From NCBI GenBank assembly GCA_963082875.1, contig OY720101.1:2852001-2916000 (forward strand): a DNA stretch of 64,000 nucleotides. The letters are read 5' to 3'. Each line of letters opens with the position of its first letter. Within the stretch, counting starts at the first letter, position 1. The notes under the pieces were generated by a model. That model was given only the letters and a program-made list of their open reading frames with translations, was not told the origin of the DNA and searched no databases. Made by a program: the position numbers and the translations under genes. This DNA is from Corella eumyota (taxonomy: Eukaryota; Chordata; Ascidiacea; Phlebobranchia; Corellidae). Shown here in pieces: positions 1-13,031 of the stretch.

Positions 1-914
1 TGGGATACTCAAATGATTTAACACCACTTTAGCGCAATAATCTGTTTCCAACTTGGTCATTTTTACAAATGTTTTGCGTTTGGTAATGAATAAGTTTTAG
101 CGTACTTATATAAATAAGTAAGTTTTAAACTATATTTACTAGGATTTTTTATAATTTAATTTTAATAATTTTGAGAAGAAAAGATCGTAGAAAGAGATAT
201 ATTGTTACATTAAAAAATTTTTTGTGCTGTTTATTTTCAGTGCAGGCATTTTTGTTTTGTTAAAATATACAGGAAAATAAAGTTATTTTTTTTAAACAAC
301 AAGCATATAAAGTTTAGTATTTCTATAAAAATGCAAAGTTAGTTACTTAATATAGCTTGATAGCCCTGTTTTAAAAGGGTAAAATGAGGGCATTACTAAT
401 TGTCAGTAGGTTTGTTGTTAATAGACATACATGCAACGAAATTGTCGTTTAACATTTTCCGTTATTTCCACCTCGTTGTAATAACGTCAATTCACATTTC
501 GAAATTAATTTACATAGATCTAGAAACGCCGTTGAGTAAATGTATTTGTTTAATGTATTAAAGTGTTTTATACTCATGTTTTTTTTAAATTATTTGCATT
601 TTTGTATTCAGTTTTTAAAGTCAGAAAATAAGTAAAAAAGATTGTCTCAGAGATCAGAAAAATAAATTAATTTTTAAGTAAATTTTTAATTAAAAAACTG
701 AGATGATGGTTTAGTCTTCGCAAACGGATGAAAAACAAAAATATTCGCAAACGGATGAAAAACAAAAATATTAGAAGAAAAACACTATTTTCAGAATAAC
801 CAAAGTAAAACAATATTTTTAATTTGTTTTTAAATTATTTTTTTTTACCAAAAAACGCCTTAAATTTTTTATTTGTTTAATATGCCGGTGATTAAGGTAA
901 AATAAAACACGCTG

Positions 915-943
915 TGACGTAATAATACCCGTGTGTGACGTAA
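915..943. promoter_or_regulatory. CRE-like pair TGACGTAA, 21 bp apart
   Basis: Two copies of TGACGTAA start at 915 and 936, in the same orientation and spaced 21 bp, about two helical turns. Such sites are typical for CREB/ATF or bZIP factors. Whether they are used is not visible from sequence. Confidence 0.35.
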
Positions 944-1419
944 GCATACCCACCGCGGACTGGCCTCATTTTTACTCAAATTAAATAATGGTTTCCTAAC
1001 GATTAATTATTTATTTACTGGGTTGGATAATAAGCGTTTTTTAAATAATTTTTTACAAAAATATTTACCTAAATTGTATTAATTTCACAGTATTACATAA
1101 GTATTAATATTATAAGTAGTAAATAAAATAGTGGAGTAATAAAAATAACTTTCAAGAATAATAATTTAAAAATAATACTTGAATAATTTTCAACTTTATT
1201 TACTAAGACAATATAATTTGCAAAAAGGTTAAAATTATTGGTAAAAATTTTCGATTAAATGGCAAAGTTTTGATTTATTTTAAACCAACAATTTTTTATT
1301 CGTAATCCGCTAAAATCTTATTAATAATTTTATATTAAACTGCTCTAGATTATTTTCACGATTTCCGATTTAGTTGTATTTTAACAATAAAAATCTTTCA
1401 GTTCGTTGCAAGACAGTCG

Positions 1420-1434
1420 ATTGTTCCTAACAAT
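1420..1434. promoter_or_regulatory. Inverted SOX-type site pair
   Basis: ATTGTT and AACAAT face each other across a 3-bp spacer (CCT). A third ATTGTT core lies about 40 bp downstream, and the surrounding block at 1400-1560 is clearly richer in GC than its flanks. Inverted pairs of this kind are known dimer sites for SoxE-type factors; use here is inference. Confidence 0.35.
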
Positions 1435-3227
1435 GGATCCTTCTGTTAGATGACAATCATGCAGCGCGCGTCGCATTGTTAAAAAATAAAGGCCTCGCGA
1501 CTTCTGTAATTAGCCAGCGCCGTTTCGAGTTGACAGACTATGCAACTACAGTCGGATTTTTTTGCGAAGTTTTAAAGTTTTTTACTCAAAAAGTTTTGTT
1601 TGTATAAGTAGTTTAATTTGTAAGTTGTGCATATGTCAAGTTTGAGATTTAGTATAAGTAGGTAAGATGATAAGTTTTAAGATTAAATTTTACTTGTGCA
1701 TGTACAATATTGTTTAGTTATAATAGAGAAATTAATAGTTTTACGCAGCAAAAGGAACTTTAAAAGTTTATATTTTAAAATTGTATAAATTGTTTTATCT
1801 TAATATATATAAAAAATATTATAAAGTTTAAAAAAATTAATTTTAATTACTTTAAAATATAGATTTAGACATTAAAATAAAGTTTTTTTAATTGTTTAGT
1901 TTTTATATTTTACTATCAGAAGTTTTACTAATTTTTTAGTAGGCTAGTTTTAAAATTAAGTTTTATTTTTTTATATAATTTTAATATTATCACATTTGTT
2001 ATAAGGGCTGTAAGGCAGATATCAGTTTTAACAGATTGTCAACTAATTAGCTTAAACAAAATTTTAGGTCAACTTTTTTAGTGTTAATTTAATGCGGAAT
2101 TAAACTTTGGTTAGCACTGCTAACCATTGTGCAAAAGATTTTTGAATGGATTAAAACTCGTAAAAAAGTTTTAAAATTAAAAATATTTGTGAAAAATATA
2201 AGATTTTATATGAAAATAATTACTAATATGTTATCTTTTATTTGCACATTATTTTTTGTATAAAATTTAATTAAGTGTATTTTTGAATTTTTATTTTCAC
2301 AAGGAGTTGGTTAATTTACCTTAACAAGCAAAACACGCCCAAATCTTAAAAAGTCACGTGTTTATTGTGACGTAACAGCAATTTCTCTTTTCTTTATTAC
2401 GTTGACAATTATTTCGACGTGCGTAAACGGTGCATTCGAAGGTTAATTGTTTTACTCATTATTACATCACAATGGCTCGAGATTAGACAATGCATGTTTG
2501 TTTGTAATGACAGATTACAATAGAAATTGTCATGTGAATTTTTTTAAAACAATAAAAGTGATTTTGATTTTGCCGGAAATATTTAAATGAAAAGAATCTT
2601 AAAACTTTGATGTGAAAATTTGAAATTCAAAATTTTTTTAATCGTTTTTTTTGTTTGATGATTTACGTCCGCTAGGTCGCACTGCAGAGTAAAGCATACT
2701 CAATTTTTTTATTTCCGATTCTCTATTTTCATGTCTCGAATTTTGCGTATTTATTAAAATATTACCAAAAATATATTCTACGTTTTATAAAAAGTCTTTT
2801 TTGTTTTTAGATCACGTTTTTCAATTTTCTGTTTTAAAATTCGACAGTTTTTTATTTTCTCAAAACATATTTATCTTAAATCGAAGATTATAGAGTGTGC
2901 TATTACTAACACGATTTTCCAGATTCAATATTCATTTTTAAATCGATAATGATCTAATAATACCCCTATTATGACGTCATATTTGAATGTTATACTCTTT
3001 AAACACGATTGTTTTCTGCACGATTTTAAGGTCGTTAAATCGTTGACGTTGAAATCAAATTTGACCAAAATTTTATCGATTTTTTAGGAATTTTAATGTT
3101 TGCCAAAAATGTAAAAAAAATTCTCTTCAACAAAAATTTTGCCATTTTTTAACAAAAATTTTTGATTTTTTTTAATGTCAAGTTTTTCTTTTTTTACTGC
3201 CTAACGACCTCGCTAAATGCATTGTCG

Positions 3228-3298
3228 TGACGTCACTCACGTCTCTCTCTCGCGCGCATGAACGCGATGTGACGTCAGTTCCGGTTGTAGGTCACGTG
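3228..3298. promoter_or_regulatory. CRE/ETS/E-box cluster, candidate promoter or enhancer
   Basis: Perfect TGACGTCA palindromes lie at 3228-3235 and 3270-3277. They are followed by an ETS-type core TTCCGG at 3279-3284 and an E-box CACGTG at 3293-3298. The block contains CpG-rich DNA (CGCGCGC) in an AT-rich setting, and a donor-like AAAGTAAGG follows at about 3321. This could be a distal promoter with a first untranslated exon, or an enhancer; there is no direct evidence for transcription. Confidence 0.4.
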
Positions 3299-4928
3299 GA
3301 CTGGTTGGGGAAGTTAATACGAAAGTAAGGAATAGAGTTTGTTGTTTATTTGTTTGTTTGTTTATTATTACTTAAATTGGGGAAATTTTGTTTATTCTTA
3401 GAATATTATATTTTTATATTCTTATTCATGCGTTATTAGAAAGATTAAATGCGTTATTAGAAAGATTAAAAGTTTTTAACATAATCATATTCTGATTTTG
3501 ATTTATGTAGTAAAGAGTAATTTTTGTTTAAAGTAAGGATTGTTTGTAACATTTATATTATATAATTCGTTACATACTGGTAGCTTGTTTAACAATAGAT
3601 ATTAGAACATATGGGAACTGTATGCAAATTTATTAATTCCGTTTTACTATGTTATGTATAGCTTAACAAATATTATGCTTACTATATACGGTATATATAA
3701 TATTCAATAAATCTTAACAGTTTTAAAGATTAATAACACGATTTAAATTTGTAAATTATTCAGTACTTCGTAGTTTTGATGGTAACATTATATTTGTATT
3801 TAAAATTCATAAAAATTGGTGAAATTCCTATAATAAATGCTGTTTATTTTGTTTACCTAGCTACGGTTTAAGTAGCGTAATCTATTCAGTTAGTTTATTA
3901 GCTTTTAAGACAGGAACGCTAAAATTAAATTAACAATATTTGTCACAGGATATTGTATGTAGTGTATTAGGGTAGTTTGTTTACGTTCAGTATTTGTTTT
4001 TAGCCTAAATTTAGATTCAAATAGTTGACAGATATTGCTTTGATTTTTGCTTAATATTGATAAAGGTTTAAAGAAATTTAAATATTGCGTGTAAAGTGTG
4101 TTTATTTTAAATAATTATCATTTTTTAACCGATTTTTTAGATAAATAATATTTGTTTTGTGTTGAGCCATTTCTATATTTAGTTTAACATGCTTAAAATA
4201 GAAGATACTACAACCATATGTAAACGAACATATGTTCAAGTAGCTGTTTATTTTGTGTAGAGTGAAAAAATAATGTTTTTTTTTTTTAGCAACTAACTAT
4301 TGGTAAACAAACCTTAGAATAAATGTTAAAAAGGTCTTTTGCTCAGAATAAAAGCCTAATTTTTTTACAGTTTTCACCATTTAAAAAATGTTTTTAACAA
4401 AACGTCATATACGTTTCTGTCTATAAATTAAATTGGAGTTGTAACCTATAGGAAACCAAGGTTGTAATAGGCCATAAAATTACTAGATACAAGACCTATA
4501 ATATTACCAGGTTTATGATATCGTGGTCCTGAAATTACCACTTGTTATAGCTCTACAATTAAATCGAAATTAAGTGCGACGTGGTTATTATATAAACAAA
4601 TCTTATACGGTGCTTAGTGGTTAAAACCCGCGTCTTGCAAGGATAGTAATTTAACTGCGACGATGCTTGAAATTGGACTTGAGTATTATTTAAGTGTTAC
4701 AAGTTAATGAGTTCAAATATTTATCTTAAAATGTAAATGTTGTGTTAAATTGGTCTTCGCTTAATTGGACTTGTCGTAACAGTTACGGATGTTTCAATTA
4801 CATTCCAAATTCATTTAAATAGAATTTTAATATTTGTTTACCTTTCTTACATCACCCAATTTTCTAAAAAAAATTTAAATTTTTTTATTGCGGTGTAGTA
4901 TTACGAAAACCGACGCGTACTTTACAGT

Positions 4929-4958
4929 CACGTGATCTGTAATACCCGTGGTCACGTG
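4929..4958. promoter_or_regulatory. E-box doublet in a 24-bp direct repeat
   Basis: Two CACGTG palindromes (4929-4934 and 4953-4958) sit in a 24-bp near-perfect direct repeat, each followed by GAT, T/C and CGTAATACC-like sequence. TCACGTGA matches the extended E-box preferred by MITF/TFE and USF proteins. Confidence 0.35.
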
Positions 4959-7044
4959 ATCCGTAATACCTGCTCGAAATTGCAACTTTTTGTCTACTTT
5001 GCGGTAACGGATTTAATAAAGATTTGAGACCGCTAACAACTAGGTTGAAAGTAGATAACATGCGTTCACTTGGGTAGATATATACACGCACATGCTAATA
5101 CTATATACATGTAATGGTTTAATGTATTTTTTTTAATAAAAAATACTGGTATTTTTCATATTTTTACTTTCAATTTGTGATAAATTAATAAATAAAAACT
5201 ACAAATACAAATTTGACAAATATTTTTAAAGATTTGTAATTATTTAAATTAATTTCTATTGTTAAAGTCAATATAAAGAAACAACAATATTAAATATTTT
5301 TCTAACTTATATATCTGTTGAGGTTTATGAATTAATGTCACCAACATAACAACCCATGTTTCCGTTTATACCCTTTACCTACCACATATGTAGAGTATAG
5401 TTTGATTTGTATTGGGTGGAGTGTCTGTTGTAGTCAGAGAGTTTTAAAATCCGTTAGGCCTTTTTAATTGGCGAACTGGCTCAACTTAATTATTAGTTTA
5501 TAAAAGTGGAGCATTTAATTCTATGGGAAAACTGTGCTGAGATAAGTAAAACCAGTAATTCGATTCACTAAGTTGCTTTAATTTAATGCTTTGCGCTTTC
5601 CAAGAAAAAATACGAAAATATAAAAAAAAGATAGAAGGAAAAAAATGAATTAAAATGTTTGCAAATAACGACAAGAATTAGCTGAATAATTAATCAAAAA
5701 TTAAAGCAAGTTATAAAGTAATGCTTTGCAGGAACAATACATCGTTTAGATATATTACAAAGCATGTAACAATAATACTAAGAAAGATTGATATTAATAG
5801 CCTTTATAGATTCAAAGAATTTAAAGGATATATATTGGAAGGAAGGTTGTGATTCATTTCAAGGATCTTCCTCGTTATTACTTCCACATGTGTTCTGTAC
5901 AAATTTTACAACAATTAGTTTAAGGTTTCAGGTATAAGATGAGAACAGTTTTAAAACTTTAAACTATAAAAATGTGAGGACTGATATTTTAGTTATAATT
6001 TATAAAACGTAAGGTTGTTTTAAAGAGTAACTATTGTGTGTAGAAAGGTCGCTTTTTCTTGAACATTGACTTGCTATAAAATTTAACTTTTCTTGGATTT
6101 TCGTTTTGTTTTGATAAAATTTCTTAAAATAATAAGATTTAAATTGCGCGAGGCACGCGCTCGTGTTTGTATTGTTAAAACAACGATGTCATAATCTGTA
6201 AAACAAATCCCATTGTTTCGTAACACCGTTCAATCCAACGGCGCAGATTAAACCCTTTAACTACCAGACTGTAAGACGTATACGTAATTGGAATGGCAGT
6301 AAACGTTTAAAGATGTTTGTAGTTGGTATAGGGTGGTTTCGCGTGCGAAAAACGTTAAGAGATTTTAAACTGATATTTCATTAGTCCCAGCTGCTGATCA
6401 TTAGAAAGAAAACTCTGCAGATAGAAATCATTCGAAAGTTTTTAGTTCACATAATTCGATTTCGAGCAAAAATCTGTAATTTTAGTTAAACATTCAGTTT
6501 TTCAACAACATTTTTAGGTTTTGAAAGCTGACCTTGATTCTTGACCTTTGCTAGAGGTCAAAGAAGGTCACAAAAGAGTCGTTAGTATTAAGTTTACGCA
6601 GGTGAGAAGTATTCAGTTACAAGTTTTAGTAATTTTAGTGTAACAACATTTTTGTAATTCAGACTCAGAGTAATCGAAGAAAAATAATTACAAGAAAAAA
6701 ATGCTTTAAAGCTTTGATTTTATTTGTAAGTTTACTTTTATAATAAAAATTATTTATGTAAAAATTGCTAAAAAATTGGTTGTTTTTAAGTATTTTGTAT
6801 GATCGTGTTATGTATGATACTTTAATACGATCCTACACACTTGATTACCCATTTTATTACGTCACATTAAATCAAAAATGCGTTATAACACTACGCTCAA
6901 TCTGCTTACCAGAAATTTACGACCCTCGTTAAAATATAACGAGATTGGATTTAAATATCGGCGAAATATAGCGCGAAGTTTTAATTTCAAAAACAGCTGG
7001 GAAATTTTAAAAGTTTCTGTCCATTATGTTGCGTATATTAAAGT

Positions 7045-7069
7045 CACGTGGCTGCTCTTAAGTCACGTG
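7045..7069. promoter_or_regulatory. Second E-box doublet
   Basis: AAGTCACGTG at 7041-7050 and AAGTCACGTGAC at 7060-7071 place two CACGTG cores 19 bp apart. The second lies in the 10-bp palindrome GTCACGTGAC, the CLEAR-type form of the site. No promoter elements are visible beside it. Confidence 0.3.
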
Positions 7070-8275
7070 ACACGTCTTATTATAAAAAGTTTTCCCGTAT
7101 TTAGTTTTGGGAAATTTTTTAATACTAGACAAATTTTTTTACTATTTTTTTTTGTACTTTGATTTTAAAAATGCCTTTTTTAACACGTGACTTTTTGAGT
7201 TGTGTTTTTCAGGTTAAAAAAGCGGTAATACGTAAACCGACACCAGAAAATTATTCCTTCAGTCTGGTTATAGGTTATTAATGAAGCTGTTATTTCCTAA
7301 AACATTCTTTCTCGTCACCTAACTAACCACTAACTAATTACTGGTTTGAAAAATTAGGAAATATTTTGTCGTGTTTGTTGAAAACCTTTTTTTACCGAAT
7401 ATTTTTGAAAATCGAAATTTTAAAAACGATATTTACCGAAAAATAGGTCGATTTTTTTCGAAAATTAAAGAACTTTTTTTATAGCAGGGTTTGGGTAAAA
7501 TTTAGCTAATAAAATATGTTTTATTGCCCTAAAAATCTAGCTTTTTAAAACTAAAATATAATACGTTCGTTCGGATTAAATGCGTAATAAAATAGACTAT
7601 AAATCAAAACTAACAGAATTAAAGTTTTAAAAAAAACTTATGCGTTTTTAATATTACCATCACGCTAAAGTTTTTATTTCTTTTTCTTCGTGGGAAAAAA
7701 TAATTTTATTTCCCAATTTGTTTCCGCTTTACTGGCTTCATTTAAATCTTGTATTTAACCAATAACATGTCTACTTTGTTGGGTCAAGTTTGAGTACAAA
7801 TAACAAAGTAGTTGCCGTTGTGATTTTTTGTTTGATATCAAATACAATTTTATTCGAATTTTTGTGGAACTGTTTTAAGGTAAGGTTGATTTTTTTTTTA
7901 TAAAAGTAAAAAATATAACAAAATATATGTTATTGCATGTAATATATATTTACTTAGGCTTAAGTATTTGAAATATTGGTTAAAAAATATAAGAAAGTTG
8001 AAAATCCTTGCTAAAAATAGTGGTTAATTTTAGGGGTTAAATTTCAGTTAATAGCGCTCTAATTTCTAAGTTCCTGCTTATTTATTACTATGACCTTTAA
8101 CGTACAAGTTATATTAAATCTTAACCTATAATACATTTGCAATAATAAAGAGTTGTTCAAGTTGTGTTTTGATATAATTAACATCGTCTTATCACGGTTT
8201 TAAGTACGTTCAACTTTCTATATCTTGTACCGTGGTTTGTGTAATATGATTATGTACGTTACTCATATAAAAGCA

Positions 8276-8680
8276 TGTTGTATATTAATCCTGCAAAACA
8301 AAGGTAGCTCTATAAAAAATTGGATTTTATAGACAAATTAAAAGTGTATTAATATAAAAGTTTGGCAAAAAAATGTCTTAAAAAATTAAATTTTAATAGT
8401 TTAAAAAAATTTGTTGTATATTAATCCTGCAAAACAAAGGTAGCTCTATAAAAAATTCTGAATTTTATAGACAAATTAAAAGTGTATTAATATAAAAGTT
8501 TAGTAAAAAAATGTCTTAAAAAATTAAATTTTAATAGTTTAAAAAAATTTGTTGTATATTAATCCTGCAAAACAAAGGTAGCTCTATAAAAAATTGAAGA
8601 CTTTATAGACAAATTAAAAGTGTATTGATATAAAAGTTTGGTAAAAAATGTCTTAAAAAATTAAAGTTTTAAATAGTTAA
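8276..8680. repeat. Tandem repeat, about 137 bp x 2.9
   Basis: Three consecutive units begin with TGTTGTATATTAATCCTGC at 8276, 8412 and 8550. Units are about 95% alike by eye, with the third slightly shortened. No open frame crosses them and no RNA-gene signals were seen. It is a local, recent tandem expansion of unique-looking AT-rich DNA. Confidence 0.85.
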
Positions 8681-9897
8681 ACGTAATATAGAAATCAATA
8701 TTGCTATAAAAGGTGTCGAAAACCGCGCCAATTTTGTGTTTTCGTTTTTTTTCGTCCCATTTTTTTCAAAATCTTGTTGTCGTAGTTTGTTATTCGATAA
8801 AGATGTAAGATAATTTAGATGGTCGGATATTTAGACATTTTCTATCTAGGACAACATCATTATTATTGGTAACTGATATGATTTTATCAACTTTTTACAA
8901 ACATCCGAATGCTTTGATCTTATTTTGCTTGTCAGTAGAATTGTAATGAGGTCGAATTTTTAGAGTTTGAATCTAGATTTTTGCAAAATATTTTAAAAAC
9001 AAAATTAAAAATTTTTAAATCGAAAATATAAAATTAAAAATTTAGTTACCCCATTTTCGTTTATATGACATATCTTGCGTTATTTTTATTATTAAAAAAG
9101 GGTCATGATATAAATTTAAATTAATAGGTGATTGCTATTTTTAAATATCAGAAAATTTAACCAACGCAATTCGGAAATAAAATAAATTTTATTCTGCGTG
9201 TTGCGTGGATTTCTTACGTTTTGCACCTAACTTAAAATAACAAAAGAACGCAAGAAAGTGCAAAGTATGCTTGCGTATGCAATTCAATATACGTTCTAGT
9301 TTCGTAATATGTTACTTCGTGACCAGTCAATTTAACCCTTTCAAACTTGGTCCCTGTTGTTTTAAATGAGACTCGGTGCATATATGAGGCTTTCATGTTT
9401 AAAGAGTTTAAATCGTTTTTTGCATCGTGACAATACTGTCCCAAAAATAATTCAAAAATAGTAAAAAATTTGTCATGATTGTAAATTCCCTAATTAACAA
9501 AACATATTATAAGTAAGCGCGTATTAAAAAGCAGATCAAAATGTTACAGCCAGCTCAAAAGACATCGTGGTATAGAATGCTTAGCCTAAGTAGAAAATAA
9601 TAAATATTATTAACATTTTAAGTCGTTTTAAATTGACAGTTTCAAAACATATATAAAGTATTTTTCAATGTTTTTCTGGCAGCGATGATTTTTCGAATGT
9701 TTTTCTTGTTATTTTCCAGTGAGCAGTCGAATTAATCTCAGGATATTTTTCTAAGATTATAATCGCGCGAAGGCATGTTAACCCGCCACCCTTTCACCGC
9801 TAAAACAAGCTTATTTGGGCGTCCGTGGCGGCCTAAGAGTTAATATTGAGCTTCGGAAGTTTCAACTTAACGCTGCATCCTGCGATTCTTATCGAGG

Positions 9898-10008
9898 TGA
9901 CGTCACAAACGGTCACGTGACCGTTTAGATCCATTGTTTTGTTGCGCTAACGAGTTGCAATTTAACGCCACGAGGTCACGTGGTCTGAGTTGGGTTTTAG
10001 TATAAAAG
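9898..10008. promoter_or_regulatory. CRE plus 20-bp palindromic E-box and TATA-like box
   Basis: TGACGTCA at 9898-9905 is followed directly by a perfect 20-bp palindrome at 9907-9926 centred on CACGTG. A further GGTCACGTGG lies at about 9974-9983 and a TATAAAAG at 10001-10008. An ETS-type GGAAGT lies just upstream at about 9855. The combination and the TATA box make this a candidate promoter or strong enhancer about 3 kb upstream of the ETS1/2 start codon; its target is not known. Confidence 0.4.
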
Positions 10009-11814
10009 AAAAAACTTATTCTTTAAAGTCGAAATTTTATTAAATTTTGAACAACGATTTTGGGTTTAAATATCAGGTTTTTAAAATATTATCACAAGAA
10101 ATTAGATGCAGGTTTAAAGTCTATTTAAAATTAATATTTCTTATTGATCGATGAGACACTTGGATTAAAAATGATGACGTCAGCAATCACTCACTATTGC
10201 ATCACGTCAAACGTTCGACAGATATCGTAATAATGTTTTTATGAATGGACATTCCAAATATAGCGTACGCACGTGCCAATATTCAAACAACATGTTTGTG
10301 AAATTATTCTATTGTTCTACAAGCTCTTATTATTTTAAAGAACATCTTTTTATTGTTATTATTGGCCTTTTACATTGTAAGGGCGCCTTTAAAACAAAGA
10401 AAAACTTGAAGACTGATGACGCTTATTAGTAGACGTCTGGCTTCACTAAAAATGAGTTTTTAGGATATTATTTTACAACTACCCTAGAGTATTATATCTA
10501 ATACTAAAATAGAGATATATTGAGTAATATGTAGGTTATATTCAGTTTTTGTAAGTAAGAGATTGATATTGTTTTTAAGCTATATTTAGAAAGATTTTAC
10601 TCGTTTTGTTTTTACGATTTTTCGCGATAATAATTAATTTTTTTTCTCAATTGTTTTTTATGACTATATACATGGATTATAAACTACGAAAAGTGGGCGT
10701 AAATAACATAAAAAGCTGATTTTTTATCTAAACAAAAATAAATTTAATTAAAAATTTAGTTTCAAAAAATAATCGTTTAATTTCTTTTTTATATTTTGAC
10801 TTCGTTGTTTTTGTTTAAATATAGAAGTTACGTAGACAGATTCGACAAATGATGTTATTATTACGTCATCAAGTAATTTCAATCAGACCATTTAATCCAA
10901 AAGTTAAAGTTACCCCCGAATCTGACATTCCAGTGTTGTTTAATAAGTTAAATTATCGTGAGAGGCTCGGTGTTAACTTACAAGTTAAATGTCGATTGCT
11001 TAAGTTAGTCACTAGGAAACTTACAAATAAGTGAATCACTGAAGGAATGCAGAACTTGTATTTTTTTGAGGTAAAAAATGTTATTTTTTCCGCAACAACA
11101 TTTTAAATTCAATATTAAATTTCGTTTTAGAAAAATTGTAAAAAATATAGGGAAAAAATCGCAACCAAAAATTTACGAATTTATTTTAAATGATCAAATT
11201 TTTTTTATTGTAATCATTTAATTTCAAAATTGAACCGCGACGGCGATCAAGCGCAACTTTGCGTCGTTCTTTTTGTTCCAAATCGTAATTTTCTGTCACA
11301 ATTTCGAGTTGAATGGATCGCAACCAGCGGACCATAGCCGTACAAATTACGGCCCTGCTATTATAGGAAACCATGCGCTAAAATTTGATACTTTGTAAAT
11401 TTTTTTTCTTTTTATGTACGGCCAAGTTCGATTCAGTCTAAAGACGCTCGCTTTAGAATAGAGTTGGATTTATTTTGTGGTTTTCTAATTGATTTAAAAA
11501 TAATAATGCGCTAAAAATATTTTTAAGCATTTTCTTTTTAAATTTAAATATTACACTAAATTTTGCTTTGTTATAATTATAGTTAGGTTTTTGCTATAAA
11601 ATTTCGCCAAAAAGCTTTAAAATATAACTAGTTTAACTTAACGTTGGTACAGATAAAAATATTATTTGTTTTAACTAAAAAGGGCAAATTAAAGTTTTGA
11701 ATCAATGTTGAAAGATTGATGAATTTTATGTTAAACGAGCATAACATGTTTTTCAAGCGATTAATTTTTCGTTAACAAATTCTGTGGTTAGTTAATTTCC
11801 TAATTACTTGAAAT

Positions 11815-12240
11815 ATATCGTGTTCGGTGCTAATTAACGTACCAAACTAGGGGAGAGTTTATATTTAGAATTACAACTCTAGAATTAAATCCAGTCCAAG
11901 CAGCCAGATTGTCAGAAAGAACGTCTCGTCTCGGTCATTTTCTTCGGATTTGTTAGGATTTAAATGGCACGCTACTAGCGTAATTTTCACTGAATTAATT
12001 CGTGTATAATTACGGCGCGTAGTTCGCTTGTAATTAGCATATCGCAGCTTGTAATTTCGGCGTTTAGCCGGCCGGATTATAACAACATATACACCGCCTC
12101 CGCGTCGTCGAATTACCGAGGTCTAATTAGTCAACTTCGTGGCAGTTTAACAATGTCAAGCACATTAAACGAGTTAGTTGGCGAGTTAATAGGATTTCAA
12201 GGTCACAAAACAGGTGCAGAATAGTAAGGGGCACTTGTTT
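11815..12240. promoter_or_regulatory. Homeodomain-core-rich block upstream of ETS1/2
   Basis: Within about 400 bp there are at least four TAATTA cores (about 11829, 12006, 12030, 12123) and several AATTA half sites. The DNA between them is unusually GC-rich for the region (GCCGGCCGG, CGCCTCCGCGTCGTCG). Dense homeodomain cores in a compositional island 0.8-1.2 kb before the first coding exon suggest an enhancer or promoter-proximal element. This is inference from motif density only. Confidence 0.35.
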
Positions 12241-13031
12241 AATTGCATTATGGCAGAAAGCTGAACCTTTTTTTAGCATTGCAGACATTGGTTAGTAATC
12301 GTTATTGTAGTGTTTATTTAGACAATATTTCAAGTATTAACAAGTGTGTAAAGATTTTTAACGTGCATTTATCATTTACTTTTTAAAGAAACCAAAGTTT
12401 ATGTTGTTTATTTATTAATCAAAAACGAAGAAAGTTGTTACCCAAAATTATCGCGGTTTTGATTATGACGTCACTATGTCATGTGTGGTTCAGCAGTCGA
12501 TTAAACAAACATTTCAATAAACACAAGATTGTCGAAATTCGAAGTACCAAAACGGAAATCTAAATCGGGCCCACGACTTTATTCTTATCTTGAAATTGTG
12601 TTTTGGTAAATACAGAGCTAGTCAGTCGGGTCAGAGTTTTTTTAGCTCGTTCAGACACTTTTAAAGCGATAACATCGCTGTAGTAGTATGGGGCTTAGGA
12701 GAATGTGCAAGTGAGCGAGTATTTTTGGACTTTTGAATTTTTTGTGTGTTGTGCCCACAAAACAGTATAAACCTTGCTGTAACCACTGTTTATTAGGTGG
12801 TATTTCAACCTGACAGTTGCGGTAGATATTGGAGTTTTTAAGCCAATTTTGTTCATCATTTACATTTAGAAAACAGCACAATTTTAAAATAAGATTACTA
12901 TTATTAAAACAAATTACGTTTGAAAATCTTCTTATTAAAGTTTTAAATTTAATTTATTTTTACAGATTTTAAATTTATATATGATAAAAAATAGTGCTTA
13001 AATAAAAGTGAAATTGTGAATTTGGTTTAAA

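Larger units (their letters stand above)
1..12965. other. Long non-coding region upstream of ETS1/2
   Basis: No convincing coding exon was found on either strand. Open frames here are 60-95 codons, lack splice partners and have AT-driven composition. What stands out is a set of short GC-containing islands in AT-rich DNA, built from TGACGTCA or TGACGTAA (CRE type), CACGTG (E-box type), SOX-like and TAATTA cores; these are listed separately. An untranslated first exon and the promoter of ETS1/2 should lie in this stretch, because the first coding exon is preceded by a splice acceptor, but the sequence alone does not fix where. It could also hold enhancers of an unseen gene to the left. Confidence 0.7.

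Noticed and set aside
6878-7162. 94-codon plus-strand open frame in the upstream region
   Set aside because: AT-driven composition, hydrophobic low-complexity end, no splice partners and no family resemblance; it overlaps an E-box doublet that better explains the GC content.
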